Made by a program: the position numbers and the translations under genes
Shown: positions 36,180-44,537 of the stretch, in pieces
Layout: every line of letters starts with the position of its first letter
Position numbering within the stretch: the first letter of the stretch is position 1
Origin: Actinomycetes bacterium
GTDB lineage: Bacteria > Actinomycetota > Actinomycetes > Actinomycetales > Cellulomonadaceae
Reading direction: 5' to 3'
Assembly (NCBI GenBank): GCA_021778635.1
Contig: JAJYCD010000015.1
Span: 1 to 51,075, forward strand
DNA: 51,075 nt
Notes under the pieces: generated by a model
Told to the model about the DNA's origin: nothing
Database searches by the model: none
The model's input: only the letters and a program-made list of their open reading frames with translations

Positions 36180-36221
36180 CACGTCGCTGATCGCGCTCCC
36201 ACGCGACACAGCAGCGACGTG
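36180..36221 (+). terminator. Compound hairpin after the RraA-like gene
   Basis: Outer arms CACGTCGCTG (36180-36189) and CAGCGACGTG (36212-36221) pair over 10 bp. Inside, TCGCG (36191-36195) pairs with CGCGA (36202-36206) around a 6-nt loop. It starts about 40 nt after the stop and probably ends the operon; no T-run. Confidence 0.6.
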
Positions 36222-36567
36222 CGCTCGGGTCCGGACCCGGGTGGGTTCACCGAGCGCGTCCGGACCGGCTGCGTGGGGGTGACCGCGTCCGACAGCTCGC
36301 ACGGGAGGCGACTCGTCGCCTGTGGACGCGCGCGACTACCTCATGTTCATCGGGTACGCGACCCTCGACAGGGCCCGCGCGCGGCCCCGACGCGCCCGGC
36401 ACACTCGCCTGTGCCCGTGGCTACCCATGCGACGACGGCCCGGGCTCGCTGCGCCGCGGGCGACGAGGCGCCCCGTTCCACGCTGTGCCGCGTCTGCCGG
36501 GTCTAGTCAATTCATCTGATCTATAGTAGCGTCTACCGAAGTCAGCGCGTCATACGCAGACAGACGC
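36222..36567. other. Non-coding stretch before the ABC-importer promoter
   Basis: No convincing gene. It contains a perfect 14-bp palindrome CGGGTCCGGACCCG (36226-36239) and an unusually AT-rich patch (36505-36530) with TCATCTGATC and TATAGT that could be a second promoter or regulator site. Short reading frames here have shadow-like, Arg-rich composition. Confidence 0.4.
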
Positions 36568-36604
36568 TCAAACGATTGACCACGGAACTCCCGCGGGCTA
36601 GCGT
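36568..36604 (+). promoter_or_regulatory. ABC-importer promoter with LacI-type operator
   Basis: TCAAACGATTGA (36568-36579) overlaps a -35 box TTGACC (36576-36581); TAGCGT (36599-36604) is the -10 box, 17 nt away. Operator, -35 and -10 are the same as at the CoA-transferase promoter, so the two operons should be co-regulated. A 5' leader of about 90 nt precedes the binding-protein gene. Confidence 0.72.
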
Positions 36605-36698
36605 GTGAGCAATCCGCTCGATCTCCGACCCGGCTGCTTCGATCCGCCACCGCACGACGCCGTGTTCGTCGCACCACAACATCACACTGGGAGTGTCA

Positions 36699-38054
36699 AT
36701 GAAGACATCACTGGGAGTGCACGGGAAGAGCAGGCTGTCGTCGGTGACGACGGCCGTGGCGACCCTCTCGATCGCCGGCCTCGTCCTCTCCGGCTGCTCG
36801 TCCGCCGGAGGCGCCACCACGAGCTCCACCGGCAGTCAGACCGACTCGGGCGGGAAGATCACGGTGTGGGTCGATGCCCCGCGGGTGCCTGCCGCGGACG
36901 CCTTCAAGACCGCGCACCCCGAGATCCCGATCAACATCGTGCAGATCGACAGCACGGTCGGCGCGACCACGACCCAGCAGCGCTTCGCGCAGTTCGACGC
37001 CGCGAAGAAGGGCTGGCCGGACGCGATCTTCTTCCCGTCCAACGACGACGTCGCGTGGGCGTCGAAGACCGGCTACACGGCGAACATGAGCACAGACACC
37101 CCCGACCTCGTGGCCGGCTACACGAAGACGGCGCTGGCCTCGTGCTACATCGACGGTGCCTATCGGTGCCTGCGCAACGACGCCGCGCCCGACGTCCTCT
37201 GGTACAACGCCGCGCTGTTCAAGCAGTGGGGCTACACGGTGCCGAAGACCTGGGCGGAGTACACCTCGCTCGCGGTCACGATCGCGAAGGACCACCCGGG
37301 ATACATCAGCGGGTTCACCGGTGACGCGTACGCGCCGAACCGGTACCTCTGGGCGTCGGACTGCCCGACCAACGTGTCGGTGAACCCGACCACGGTCCAG
37401 ATCAACCTTCAGGACCCGAAGTGCACCCGGGCCGAGAGCATGCTCTCGACGCTCACCGCGGCGAAGGCGCTCTCGACCGACGGCATCTTCGACGCGGACG
37501 CCGCGAAGGTCGGTCAGAAGCTCGTCATGAGCCCCGGGGCCGTGTGGTGGGGCGACTACCTCTTCCAGCAGACCTGGAAGCTCCCGGCGAAGACGATGCA
37601 GGCGTCGCCGACCGGCCTCTCGTGGGACGGGACGACCGCCCAGATGGGTGACGAGGGCGGTGGGCTCTGGGGCATGTCGTCGCACATCACGGGCAAGGAG
37701 CTCGCGAACGCCGAGACCTTCATGAAGTTCGTGGTCAGCGACCCGGCGTGGCAGGTCAAGCTCTCGACCGGTCTGCCCGCCTTCACCGCCATGCAGCAGC
37801 CCTGGCTGACGAAGCAGGCGTCCAACGACTTCTACTACGACACCGCGGCGACCCTGGCGACCTTCGCCCCGGCGATCAACACCGTGCCGAACGACTACAG
37901 CTACCTGCTGTACGACACCGGCGGTGAGTGGACGTCGACGGTGGCCAAGGACCTCGCGGGCGGGAAGGACTTCGCGACGGCGTGGACCGACTTCGGGACG
38001 GACCTCGTCGCCAAGGCCAAGGCCGCCGGCTACACCGTGGTCACGACCAAGTAG
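36699..38054 (+). CDS. Sugar ABC importer, lipoprotein substrate-binding protein
   Basis: A 451-aa family 1 solute-binding protein with an N-terminal signal and lipobox LVLSGC (Cys about residue 33). The mature part starts with KITVWVDAPRVPAADAFK, and contains PDAIFFPSNDDVAWASKTGYT and GGGLWGMSSHITGKELANAETFMKFVVSDPAWQ, typical of the family. It captures a sugar or oligosaccharide outside the cell for the two permeases downstream. GGGAGT precedes ATG 36699. No ATPase gene is next to the permeases, so a shared MsiK-like ATPase elsewhere probably powers it, as is usual in actinobacteria. Confidence 0.9.
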   Translation: MKTSLGVHGKSRLSSVTTAVATLSIAGLVLSGCSSAGGATTSSTGSQTDSGGKITVWVDAPRVPAADAFKTAHPEIPINIVQIDSTVGATTTQQRFAQFDAAKKGWPDAIFFPSNDDVAWASKTGYTANMSTDTPDLVAGYTKTALASCYIDGAYRCLRNDAAPDVLWYNAALFKQWGYTVPKTWAEYTSLAVTIAKDHPGYISGFTGDAYAPNRYLWASDCPTNVSVNPTTVQINLQDPKCTRAESMLSTLTAAKALSTDGIFDADAAKVGQKLVMSPGAVWWGDYLFQQTWKLPAKTMQASPTGLSWDGTTAQMGDEGGGLWGMSSHITGKELANAETFMKFVVSDPAWQVKLSTGLPAFTAMQQPWLTKQASNDFYYDTAATLATFAPAINTVPNDYSYLLYDTGGEWTSTVAKDLAGGKDFATAWTDFGTDLVAKAKAAGYTVVTTK

Positions 38055-38097
38055 CGGTCGACCGGCCTCAGCACGTACGGAACCACGCATCGTGCGG

Positions 38098-38138
38098 GGC
38101 GCTGTGGTCGGCCGGTCCGACCGGTCGACCACAGCGCC
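38098..38138 (+). other. 19-bp intercistronic hairpin between binding protein and permeases
   Basis: GGCGCTGTGGTCGGCCGGT (38098-38116), 3-nt loop, ACCGGTCGACCACAGCGCC (38120-38138): 18 Watson-Crick pairs and one G-U. It lies in the 157-bp gap after the binding-protein stop. No T-tract follows, so it more likely stabilises the upstream message or limits read-through, giving excess binding protein over permease. Confidence 0.7.
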
Positions 38139-38211
38139 GCCGCGACGCCTGGACCGAGACATCTCCGCCGGCGGCGCCCCGCGCCCCCATCTGCCCTCGA
38201 GGAAGCCCTCC

Positions 38212-39177
38212 ATGACAACTGCCACAACGACGGAAGCGCTGGTGTCCGGGCGGCGGGCCCCGGCGTCGGTCCACCGGAGACGTCGGCCTCACAAGGAGGC
38301 GTGGGGTGCGTGGACGCTCATGCTGCCGTACCTCGTGCTCCTGCTGGTCGGCGGGCTCGTGCCGATCGTGTACGCCCTGTACACCAGCGTCCAGAAGAGC
38401 CCGACCCTGCTCGAACCCAACAAGACCGGCTTCGGGGGACTGGCCGCCTACGTCAAGGTCATCTCCGACTTCCGGTTCGCGCAGTCGTTCAAGGACATCT
38501 TCTCCGTCCTCGTCATCTGGCTGCCGATCATGATCGTCGCGATCGTCGGGCTCGCCCTGCTGGTGCACGCCAGCCCTGGCCGCTTCGGCAGCATCATGCG
38601 GTTCATCTACTACATCCCCGGGGCGCTCGGCGGGGTGGCGAACCTCATGCTGTGGGTGTACCTCCTCAACCCGTCGCAGTCGCCGATCGCCGGAGTCCTG
38701 CACGGTCTCGGCTTCACGACCATCAAGCAGGTCGTCGCGACACCGGGAGACCTGGCGGTCATCCTTGCGGCGATGCTTCTCCTCCAGGGTCTCGGTCAGT
38801 GGGTCGTCACGGTCAACGGCGGTCTGAACAGCCTTCCCGACGACGTCCTCGAGGCGGCGAGCCTCGACGGCGCGAACGCGTGGCAGCTGGCCTGGCACGT
38901 CAAGCTGCCGATGATCCGGCAGTGGATCGGCTATGCGGCACTCCTCAACCTCGCCTACGGGTTCCAGCTCTTCCTCGAGCCCTACCTGCTCAACCAGGTC
39001 GCGGCCGGAGCGCTGCCGTCGGAGTACGCACCCACGCAGCTCGGCTACTGGTTCGCCTTCGTCGGGAGCGACTTCCCGGCTGCCGCGGCGATGAGCATCA
39101 TCATCGTGATCATCACGCTCGCGATCGGGCTCGTCGTCGTCTTTCGCAGCGGGCTCTTCAGCGTGGAGGAGATCTGA
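38212..39177 (+). CDS. Sugar ABC importer permease (MalF/UgpA-like)
   Basis: A 321-aa permease with about six spans (first at residues 34-60). The EAA loop reads DDVLEAASLDGANAWQLAWHVKLPMIRQWIGY, the contact surface for the ATPase. GAGGAAG precedes the ATG. It is first of the two permeases and its stop overlaps the second by one base (TGATG at 39175-39179). Confidence 0.93.
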   Translation: MTTATTTEALVSGRRAPASVHRRRRPHKEAWGAWTLMLPYLVLLLVGGLVPIVYALYTSVQKSPTLLEPNKTGFGGLAAYVKVISDFRFAQSFKDIFSVLVIWLPIMIVAIVGLALLVHASPGRFGSIMRFIYYIPGALGGVANLMLWVYLLNPSQSPIAGVLHGLGFTTIKQVVATPGDLAVILAAMLLLQGLGQWVVTVNGGLNSLPDDVLEAASLDGANAWQLAWHVKLPMIRQWIGYAALLNLAYGFQLFLEPYLLNQVAAGALPSEYAPTQLGYWFAFVGSDFPAAAAMSIIIVIITLAIGLVVVFRSGLFSVEEI

Positions 39178-40127
39178 TGTCTGCCATGACGAGCCGTCCG
39201 CCCCGTGCGCCCGGCGCCGGCGCGGTGCGACGGTGGGATGCCGGGAGGATCGCCCGGATCGCGTTCATGTCGGTCGTCGCGCTCACCTTCCTGTACCCGT
39301 TGGTCGGATTCCTGACCGTCGCGCTCAGCACCGACAACGGTGTCGCGGCCGGGACGGGCGGATTCCTCGGCCTGGGCGGGATCTCGCTCGCCGGCATCCA
39401 GCACAGCTGGGGTCAGATCATCGCCTACGGGGGGTCGGACACCCCGCACGTGTACCTGACCTGGATCGGCAACACGTTGTTCGTCGCGATCGGCGGCGGG
39501 ATCCTCGCTCTTCTCGCTGCGCTGCCGACCGGCTACGCCCTCGCGCGGCTGCGGTTCCGTGGGAAGAAGCTGATCCTCGTCATCACCCTTCTCGCCATGG
39601 TCATGCCGAACACCGTGTTCGTGATTCCGCTGTTCCTCGAGGTCAATGCGGTCAACGCCGTCGGAAAGCTCTGGCCGGTGGCCGTGATCATGGGCTTCTT
39701 CCCGTTCGGGGTCTATCTCTCCTACATCCACTTCCGGACGGCCATGCCGTTCGAGCTCGTCGAGGCGGCCCGCATCGACGGTCTCGGCGAGATCGCGATC
39801 TTCCAGCGCATCGCACTCCCGATCTCCAAGCAGGCGGTCGCGCTCGTCGCGTTCTTCTCGTTCGTGGCGAACTGGACGAACTTCTTCCTGCCGCTCGCCC
39901 TGCTGACGTCGAGCTTCGGGACGCAGACGATCTCCGTCGGCATCCAGAGCCTCATCAGCTCGAGCCCCTTGTTCAACCCGACCACGGCGGCGGGGCTCTC
40001 GGTGAAGCTGTACATGCCCGAGCTCGCTCTTGCCACCGTGGTCAGTACGGTGCCGCTCCTGATCGTGTTCATCGTGGCGCAGCGCTTCCTGATCCGCGGG
40101 CAGACCCTCGGCGCCGTGAAGGGATGA
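39177..40127 (+). CDS. Sugar ABC importer permease (MalG/UgpE-like)
   Basis: A 316-aa permease with about six spans and the EAA loop FELVEAARIDGLGEIAIFQRIALPISKQA. An extracytoplasmic segment of about 50 residues follows the first span. The gene overlaps the previous permease and ends 4 bp before the Gfo/Idh/MocA gene, so uptake and first metabolism are one operon. Confidence 0.93.
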   Translation: MSAMTSRPPRAPGAGAVRRWDAGRIARIAFMSVVALTFLYPLVGFLTVALSTDNGVAAGTGGFLGLGGISLAGIQHSWGQIIAYGGSDTPHVYLTWIGNTLFVAIGGGILALLAALPTGYALARLRFRGKKLILVITLLAMVMPNTVFVIPLFLEVNAVNAVGKLWPVAVIMGFFPFGVYLSYIHFRTAMPFELVEAARIDGLGEIAIFQRIALPISKQAVALVAFFSFVANWTNFFLPLALLTSSFGTQTISVGIQSLISSSPLFNPTTAAGLSVKLYMPELALATVVSTVPLLIVFIVAQRFLIRGQTLGAVKG

Positions 40128-40131
40128 GCAC

Positions 40132-41241
40132 ATGACCCTTCCCGAGCTCGAGCCGGCGGAGGCGTACACCGTCGTTCCGCCGCGACACGCGCGCCCGATC
40201 GTGATCCTCGGAGCCGGCGGGATCGTGCGGGACGCTCACCTTCCCGCGTATCACCAGGCCGGGTTCCCGCTCGCGGCGATCTGCGACCGCGAGGTGTCGC
40301 GAGCGCGATCGCTGGCTGACGCCTACGCGATCCCGCAGGTCTTCGGCTCGATCCCGGAGGCGGTGGCGGCGGCACCGAGCGACGCGGTCTACGACATCGC
40401 GCTCGTCCCCGACCAGTTCGCCGGAGCGCTCGAGGCGTTGCCCGACGGCGCCGCGGTGCTGATCCAGAAGCCGCTGGGGAACTCGCTGGACGAGGCCCGG
40501 GCCCTCGTCGCGATCTGTCACCGCAAGGGACTCGTCGCGGCCGTGAACACCCAGCTCCGGTTCGCTCCGCAGGTCGCGGCCGCGCGAGCCCTCATCGCGT
40601 CGGGAGCGATCGGTGAGCTCATCGACCTGGAGATCCGGGTCTCGGTGAACACGCCGTGGGAGATGTTCCCGTTCGTCTTCGGCATGGAGCGGCTCGAGCT
40701 CACGATGCACAGCGTCCACTACATGGATCTGGTGCGCTCGTTCCTCGGCAACCCGACGGGCGTGAACGCCGTCACGGTGGGCCATCCGCTCAAGGAGCTC
40801 GCGAGCACCCGATCGGCCATCGTCCTGTACTACGCCGGCCGGCGGGTGCGCGCCGTGATCACGACCAACCACGACCACGACTACGGGAGCCGGTTCGAGG
40901 AGAGCTTCATCAAGTGGGAGGGAACCGCGGGTGCGGTGCGCGCCCAGCTCGGGCTGCTGCTCGACTACCCGGCAGGGGGGCCCGACTCCCTGGACTACGT
41001 CCTGCGGGACGAGCGGGACGCCGGGTGGCGCCCGCTGCCCTTCGACGGGTCCTGGTTCCCGGAGGCGTTCGCCGGCTCGATGGGGGCCCTGCAGCGCTTC
41101 GTCGAGGGCTCGGTCCCGGTGCTGCCCACCAGCGTCGACGACGTGATCGACACCATGGCGGTCGTCGAAGCCGCCTACGAGTCCGACGAGCGCGGTGGCA
41201 TCGCGCCTCGGTACGGCTCCACCTACGCAGAGGGGAACTGA
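40132..41241 (+). CDS. Gfo/Idh/MocA-family dehydrogenase
   Basis: A 369-aa NAD(P)-dependent oxidoreductase. The Rossmann motif is ILGAGGIVRDAHLPAY (about residues 25-40); the family EKP catalytic motif is here QKPLGNS, keeping the Lys; a downstream MHSVHYMD holds the catalytic His/Asp. It should oxidise or epimerise a sugar or cyclitol brought in by the importer. Substrate is unknown. A loss of Glu in EKP is seen in some family members and does not by itself imply inactivity. Confidence 0.88.
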   Translation: MTLPELEPAEAYTVVPPRHARPIVILGAGGIVRDAHLPAYHQAGFPLAAICDREVSRARSLADAYAIPQVFGSIPEAVAAAPSDAVYDIALVPDQFAGALEALPDGAAVLIQKPLGNSLDEARALVAICHRKGLVAAVNTQLRFAPQVAAARALIASGAIGELIDLEIRVSVNTPWEMFPFVFGMERLELTMHSVHYMDLVRSFLGNPTGVNAVTVGHPLKELASTRSAIVLYYAGRRVRAVITTNHDHDYGSRFEESFIKWEGTAGAVRAQLGLLLDYPAGGPDSLDYVLRDERDAGWRPLPFDGSWFPEAFAGSMGALQRFVEGSVPVLPTSVDDVIDTMAVVEAAYESDERGGIAPRYGSTYAEGN

Positions 41242-41248
41242 CGAGATC

Positions 41249-42103
41249 ATGACGTGTGCGCGGCTGGGTCAACCGGGGGCAGAGATCCCCGTGGTGCAGG
41301 TCGACGGGGTCGCCTACGACCTGCGTTCCGTCACCCACGACATCGACGGAGCGTTTCTCTCCAGCGGCGGGATGGCGCGGGCGGCCGCGCTCGGCGCGTC
41401 GGGCGCGCTGCCCGTGCTCACGGATGCCGAGAGCCTGCGGATCGGAGCCCCCGTGGCCGCGCCGACGAAGATCGTCTGCATCGGGCTGAACTACCGGGAC
41501 CACGCGCGGGAGACCGGTGCGCCGATCCCGGCCGAGCCCGTCGTCTTCATGAAGGATCCGTCGACGCTGATCGGACCGAACGACGACGTCCTGATCCCGC
41601 GGACGTCGGTGAAGACCGACTGGGAGGTGGAGCTGGCGGTGGTGATCGGTGCCGAGGCCCGGTACCTGGACTCGCCGGACGACGCCCCCGCGCACATCGC
41701 CGGTTACGCGCTGTCCCACGACGTGTCAGAACGGGAGTTCCAGCTGGAACGCGGTGGGCAGTGGGACAAGGGCAAGAGCTGCGAGACGTTCAACCCCTGC
41801 GGTCCGTTCCTGGCCTCGGCGGACGAGCTCGGCGACGTCCGGTCGCTGGGGATGAGGCTGTGGGTCAACGACGTCCTGCAGCAGGACGGATCGACGTCGA
41901 CCATGATCTTCGACGTGAACCACATCGTGTGGTACCTCAGCCAGTTCATGGTGCTGCGACCCGGCGACATCATCAACACCGGGACGCCGGCGGGGGTGGC
42001 GCTCGGTCGCCCCGACCCGAAGCCGTATCTGCGCGCCGGCGACGTCGTCACGCTCGAGATCGACGGGCTCGGGCGAGCCCGTCAGGAGGTCAGGCAGGCA
42101 TGA
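41249..42103 (+). CDS. FAH-family 2,4-diketo-3-deoxy-L-fuconate-type hydrolase
   Basis: A 284-aa fumarylacetoacetate-hydrolase-fold enzyme. The core runs from CIGLNYRDHARETGAPIPAEPVVFMKDPSTLIGP, through metal Glu pair DWEVELAVVIG and Asp in YALSHDVSERE, to NTGTPAGVALG. This resembles the hydrolase of the Xanthomonas L-fucose pathway, which splits 2,4-diketo-3-deoxy-L-fuconate into pyruvate and L-lactate. The next gene, an SDR overlapping its stop, would make that diketo acid. Exact substrate is inferred from context. Confidence 0.85.
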   Translation: MTCARLGQPGAEIPVVQVDGVAYDLRSVTHDIDGAFLSSGGMARAAALGASGALPVLTDAESLRIGAPVAAPTKIVCIGLNYRDHARETGAPIPAEPVVFMKDPSTLIGPNDDVLIPRTSVKTDWEVELAVVIGAEARYLDSPDDAPAHIAGYALSHDVSEREFQLERGGQWDKGKSCETFNPCGPFLASADELGDVRSLGMRLWVNDVLQQDGSTSTMIFDVNHIVWYLSQFMVLRPGDIINTGTPAGVALGRPDPKPYLRAGDVVTLEIDGLGRARQEVRQA

Positions 42104-42864
42104 GCGAGTTCGACGGCACCGTCGCGATCGTCACGGGTGGCGCCTCCGGCATCGGGCTCGCGACCGCGACCGCCCTCGCCGCGGCGGGTGCCACCGTCGC
42201 CGTGCTGGATCTTGGCATCGACGGGCTCCCCGAGCCCCTGGTCGGATTCGTGGCGGACGTCTCGAACCGGGAGTCGGTCGCCGCCGCGGTCGCGGCGGTG
42301 GGGGAGGCGTTCGGTCGGATCGACATCCTGGTCAACAACGCCGGCATCAGTGCCGTCGGCACCGTCGAGGACAACGACGACGCGGAGTGGGCGCGGGTGC
42401 TGGACGTCAACGTCGTGGGGATGGCCCGGATGTCCTCCGCTGCCCTGCCGTGGCTCCGGCGGTCACCGTGTGCCTCGATCGTGAACCTGTGCTCGATCGC
42501 CGCGCTCAACGGGCTCCCGCAGCGGGCGGTGTACGGGGCGTCGAAGGGCGCCGTGCTCGCGCTGACCTACGCGATGGCGACCGATCACGTGGCCGAGGGG
42601 ATCCGGGTGAACTGCGTCAGTCCCGGCACCGTGTCGACGCCGTTCGTCGACCGCATGCTGCAGCGGTTCGACGACCCGGTGGCCGAGCGCGCGGCGCTCG
42701 ACGCGCGCCAGGCGACGGGTCGGATGGTGACGCCCGACGAGGTCGCGGGCGCGATCCTCTACCTCGCGAGCCCGCTGTCCGCATCGACGACCGGCACCGC
42801 CCTCGAGGTCGACGGTGGCGTGCACAACCTGCGCGTGCGTCAGCCGCGCGTGACGAAGGGCTAG
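42100..42864 (+). CDS. SDR, probable 2-keto-3-deoxy-L-fuconate 4-dehydrogenase
   Basis: A 254-aa classical SDR: cofactor motif TGGASGIG, NNAG, catalytic Ser in NLCSIAALNG, and YGASKGAV with Tyr/Lys. DxD-type acidic residue after beta2 (VLDLG) suggests NAD+. It starts inside the FAH hydrolase stop, and in the Xanthomonas-type pathway the two enzymes act in sequence, so 2-keto-3-deoxy-L-fuconate is the likely substrate. A related sugar acid remains possible. Confidence 0.85.
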   Translation: MSEFDGTVAIVTGGASGIGLATATALAAAGATVAVLDLGIDGLPEPLVGFVADVSNRESVAAAVAAVGEAFGRIDILVNNAGISAVGTVEDNDDAEWARVLDVNVVGMARMSSAALPWLRRSPCASIVNLCSIAALNGLPQRAVYGASKGAVLALTYAMATDHVAEGIRVNCVSPGTVSTPFVDRMLQRFDDPVAERAALDARQATGRMVTPDEVAGAILYLASPLSASTTGTALEVDGGVHNLRVRQPRVTKG

Positions 42865-42868
42865 GGCC

Positions 42869-43192
42869 GTGATCAGACTCGCAGCGGTCATCGGGATCCC
42901 GGCGGAGAACGCGCAGGAGTACGAGCGCCTTCATGCCGAGGTCTGGCCGGCGGTGCTCGATCGTCTGCGCCGCAGCAACATGACCAACTACTCGATCTTC
43001 CGCCATGGCGAGCTCCTGTTCTCGTACCTCGAGTACACGGGGGAGGACCTGGACGCGGACAACGCGGCGATCGCGGCCGACGCGGCGACGCAGGACTGGT
43101 GGGCGGTGTGCGAGCCGCTCCAGCGACCACTGCCGGATCGGGCGCCGGGGGAGTGGTGGAAGCCGATCCCCGAGGTGTTCCACCTCGACTAG
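42869..43192 (+). CDS. L-rhamnose/L-fucose mutarotase (RhaM-like)
   Basis: A 107-aa DUF718/RhaM-family protein with the family blocks EYERLHAEVWPAVLDRLRRSNMTNYSIFRHGELLFSYLEY and WW at the C-terminal half. It interconverts anomers of a 6-deoxy-hexose, which fits a dehydrogenase that takes only one anomer. GTG 42869 lies 4 nt after the SDR stop, and no better start exists. It is the last gene of the importer operon. Confidence 0.9.
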   Translation: MIRLAAVIGIPAENAQEYERLHAEVWPAVLDRLRRSNMTNYSIFRHGELLFSYLEYTGEDLDADNAAIAADAATQDWWAVCEPLQRPLPDRAPGEWWKPIPEVFHLD

Positions 43193-43210
43193 CGAGGCAG
43201 AGAACACGAA

Positions 43211-43243
43211 TCATCAGATGAAAAGTCGAACGAGTGGTAGGTT
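43211..43243 (+). promoter_or_regulatory. Promoter and palindrome before the aldo/keto reductase
   Basis: TCATCAGATGA (43211-43221) is a perfect odd palindrome about 20 nt after the mutarotase stop. TAGGTT (43238-43243) may be the -10 box. Similar words are TCATCTGATC (36512-36521) and TTCATCAGA over the GntR start (49514-49522). It is a candidate site for the FCD GntR regulator; similarity is short. Confidence 0.4.
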
Positions 43244-43333
43244 GGTGCGCTGGATGGCAAGCAGGAGCGTTCTGTGCGATGGATGGATCCGATGAATTTG
43301 GATCCAGCGCGAGAAGAGGGCGGAGGCGGCACT

Positions 43334-44380
43334 GTGGCGGGTCGAGAGGCTGGCAGCCGCGGGACGGGTGCGGGCGCGTTGCCGGTCACCCGGGTCCCGC
43401 ACCGCGACATCGGTCTGACCCGGCTCGGTCTCGGCACCGCACAGCTCGGCAACCTCTATCGCGAGACGACCGAGGAGGAGGCGGCCGGGGCGGTCGACGC
43501 CGCGTGGGACGCGGGCATCCGGTACTTCGACACGGCACCGCACTACGGCCTCGGGCTGTCGGAGCGGCGGGTGGGTCGGTTGCTCGCGACGCGGCCACGC
43601 GACGAGTACGTGATCTCGACCAAGATCGGGCGACTGCTCGTGCCGGACCCGGCTGGCGTCGGTCGCGACGTCGAGGGGTTCGACGTTCCTGCGACGACGC
43701 GCCGCGTGCGTGACTACAGCCGCGACGGCGTGCTCCGTTCCCTTGACGGAAGCCTGCGGCGGCTCGGGCTCGACCGCGTCGACATCCTGTACGTCCACGA
43801 TCCGGACGAGTACTGGGAGCAGGCTTCCGCGGAGGCTCTCCCGGCGCTGGTCGCGCTGCGCGACGAGGGCGTCATCGGCGCGATCGGTGTCGGGATGAAC
43901 CAGTCCGAGATGCCCGCGCGGTTCGTCCGCGAGTGCGACCTCGATCTCGTCATGCTTGCCGGCCGGTACACGCTCGCGGAGCAGGGCGCCCTCGACGAGC
44001 TCCTGCCGCTCGCGGAGGCGCGCGGCGTCGGGATCGTCATTGCGGGCGTCTACAACTCCGGTCTCCTGTCCCAGGCGCGGCCGGCCGCGCACGCCACCTA
44101 CGACTACGAGACGGCACCGGAGGGCGTGGTGTCGCGGGTGCAGCGGATCGCCGATGTGTGCGAACGGTGGGGGGTCACGGTGCCGGAGGTCGCACTCGCC
44201 TTCGTCCGCGCGCACCCGGCCGTCGTCACGACGGTCGTCGGGGCGCGGACGGCGGCCCAGGTCGAGTCCAACGTCGCACGTGCGCGCACGGAGGTGCCCG
44301 CTGCGCTGTGGGACGAGCTGCGGGCCGAGGGGCTGCTTGCCCCCGGAGCGCCCGTGCCCACAGCCGGATCGAGCGTCTGA
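43334..44380 (+). CDS. Aldo/keto reductase, probable L-fucose (D-threo-aldose) 1-dehydrogenase
   Basis: A 348-aa AKR. Catalytic residues are seen as YFDTAPHYGLGLSERRVGR (Asp, Tyr), VISTKIGRLL (Lys) and ILYVHDPD (His), and the C-terminal NADP-region GARTAAQVESN. It resembles D-threo-aldose/L-fucose 1-dehydrogenases that make L-fucono-lactone. GTG 43334 has GGAGG 7 nt upstream; GTG 43274 (AGGAG upstream) is an alternative that adds 20 residues without conserved content. It begins the second catabolic operon. Confidence 0.85.
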   Translation: MAGREAGSRGTGAGALPVTRVPHRDIGLTRLGLGTAQLGNLYRETTEEEAAGAVDAAWDAGIRYFDTAPHYGLGLSERRVGRLLATRPRDEYVISTKIGRLLVPDPAGVGRDVEGFDVPATTRRVRDYSRDGVLRSLDGSLRRLGLDRVDILYVHDPDEYWEQASAEALPALVALRDEGVIGAIGVGMNQSEMPARFVRECDLDLVMLAGRYTLAEQGALDELLPLAEARGVGIVIAGVYNSGLLSQARPAAHATYDYETAPEGVVSRVQRIADVCERWGVTVPEVALAFVRAHPAVVTTVVGARTAAQVESNVARARTEVPAALWDELRAEGLLAPGAPVPTAGSSV

Positions 44381-44537
44381 TGGCGCGCGCCGACCGCGTC
44401 GTCGCCGCGGCATCTCGCGGGTCCGGGGCGCGCCCGCGCTGCCGAGGACGGCGCGGGCTCCGCTCGGGAGCGTCGATGCCATCGGTGGCGACCCCGCGTC
44501 GCCGCACCCCTGCCGGGCACGAGTCGAGGAGCGTCGC
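44381..44537 (+). other. Short untranslated gap
   Basis: A 157-bp GC-rich gap. CCCGCGC and GCGCGGG (about 44431-44455) can form a 7-bp hairpin. Otherwise only the GAGGAG ribosome site of the next gene is seen. Confidence 0.3.

Noticed and set aside
36141-36519. Short frames in the gap before the ABC importer
   Set aside because: Arg/Pro/Thr-rich composition, no ribosome site, and they run across the hairpin and palindrome; no homology recognised.
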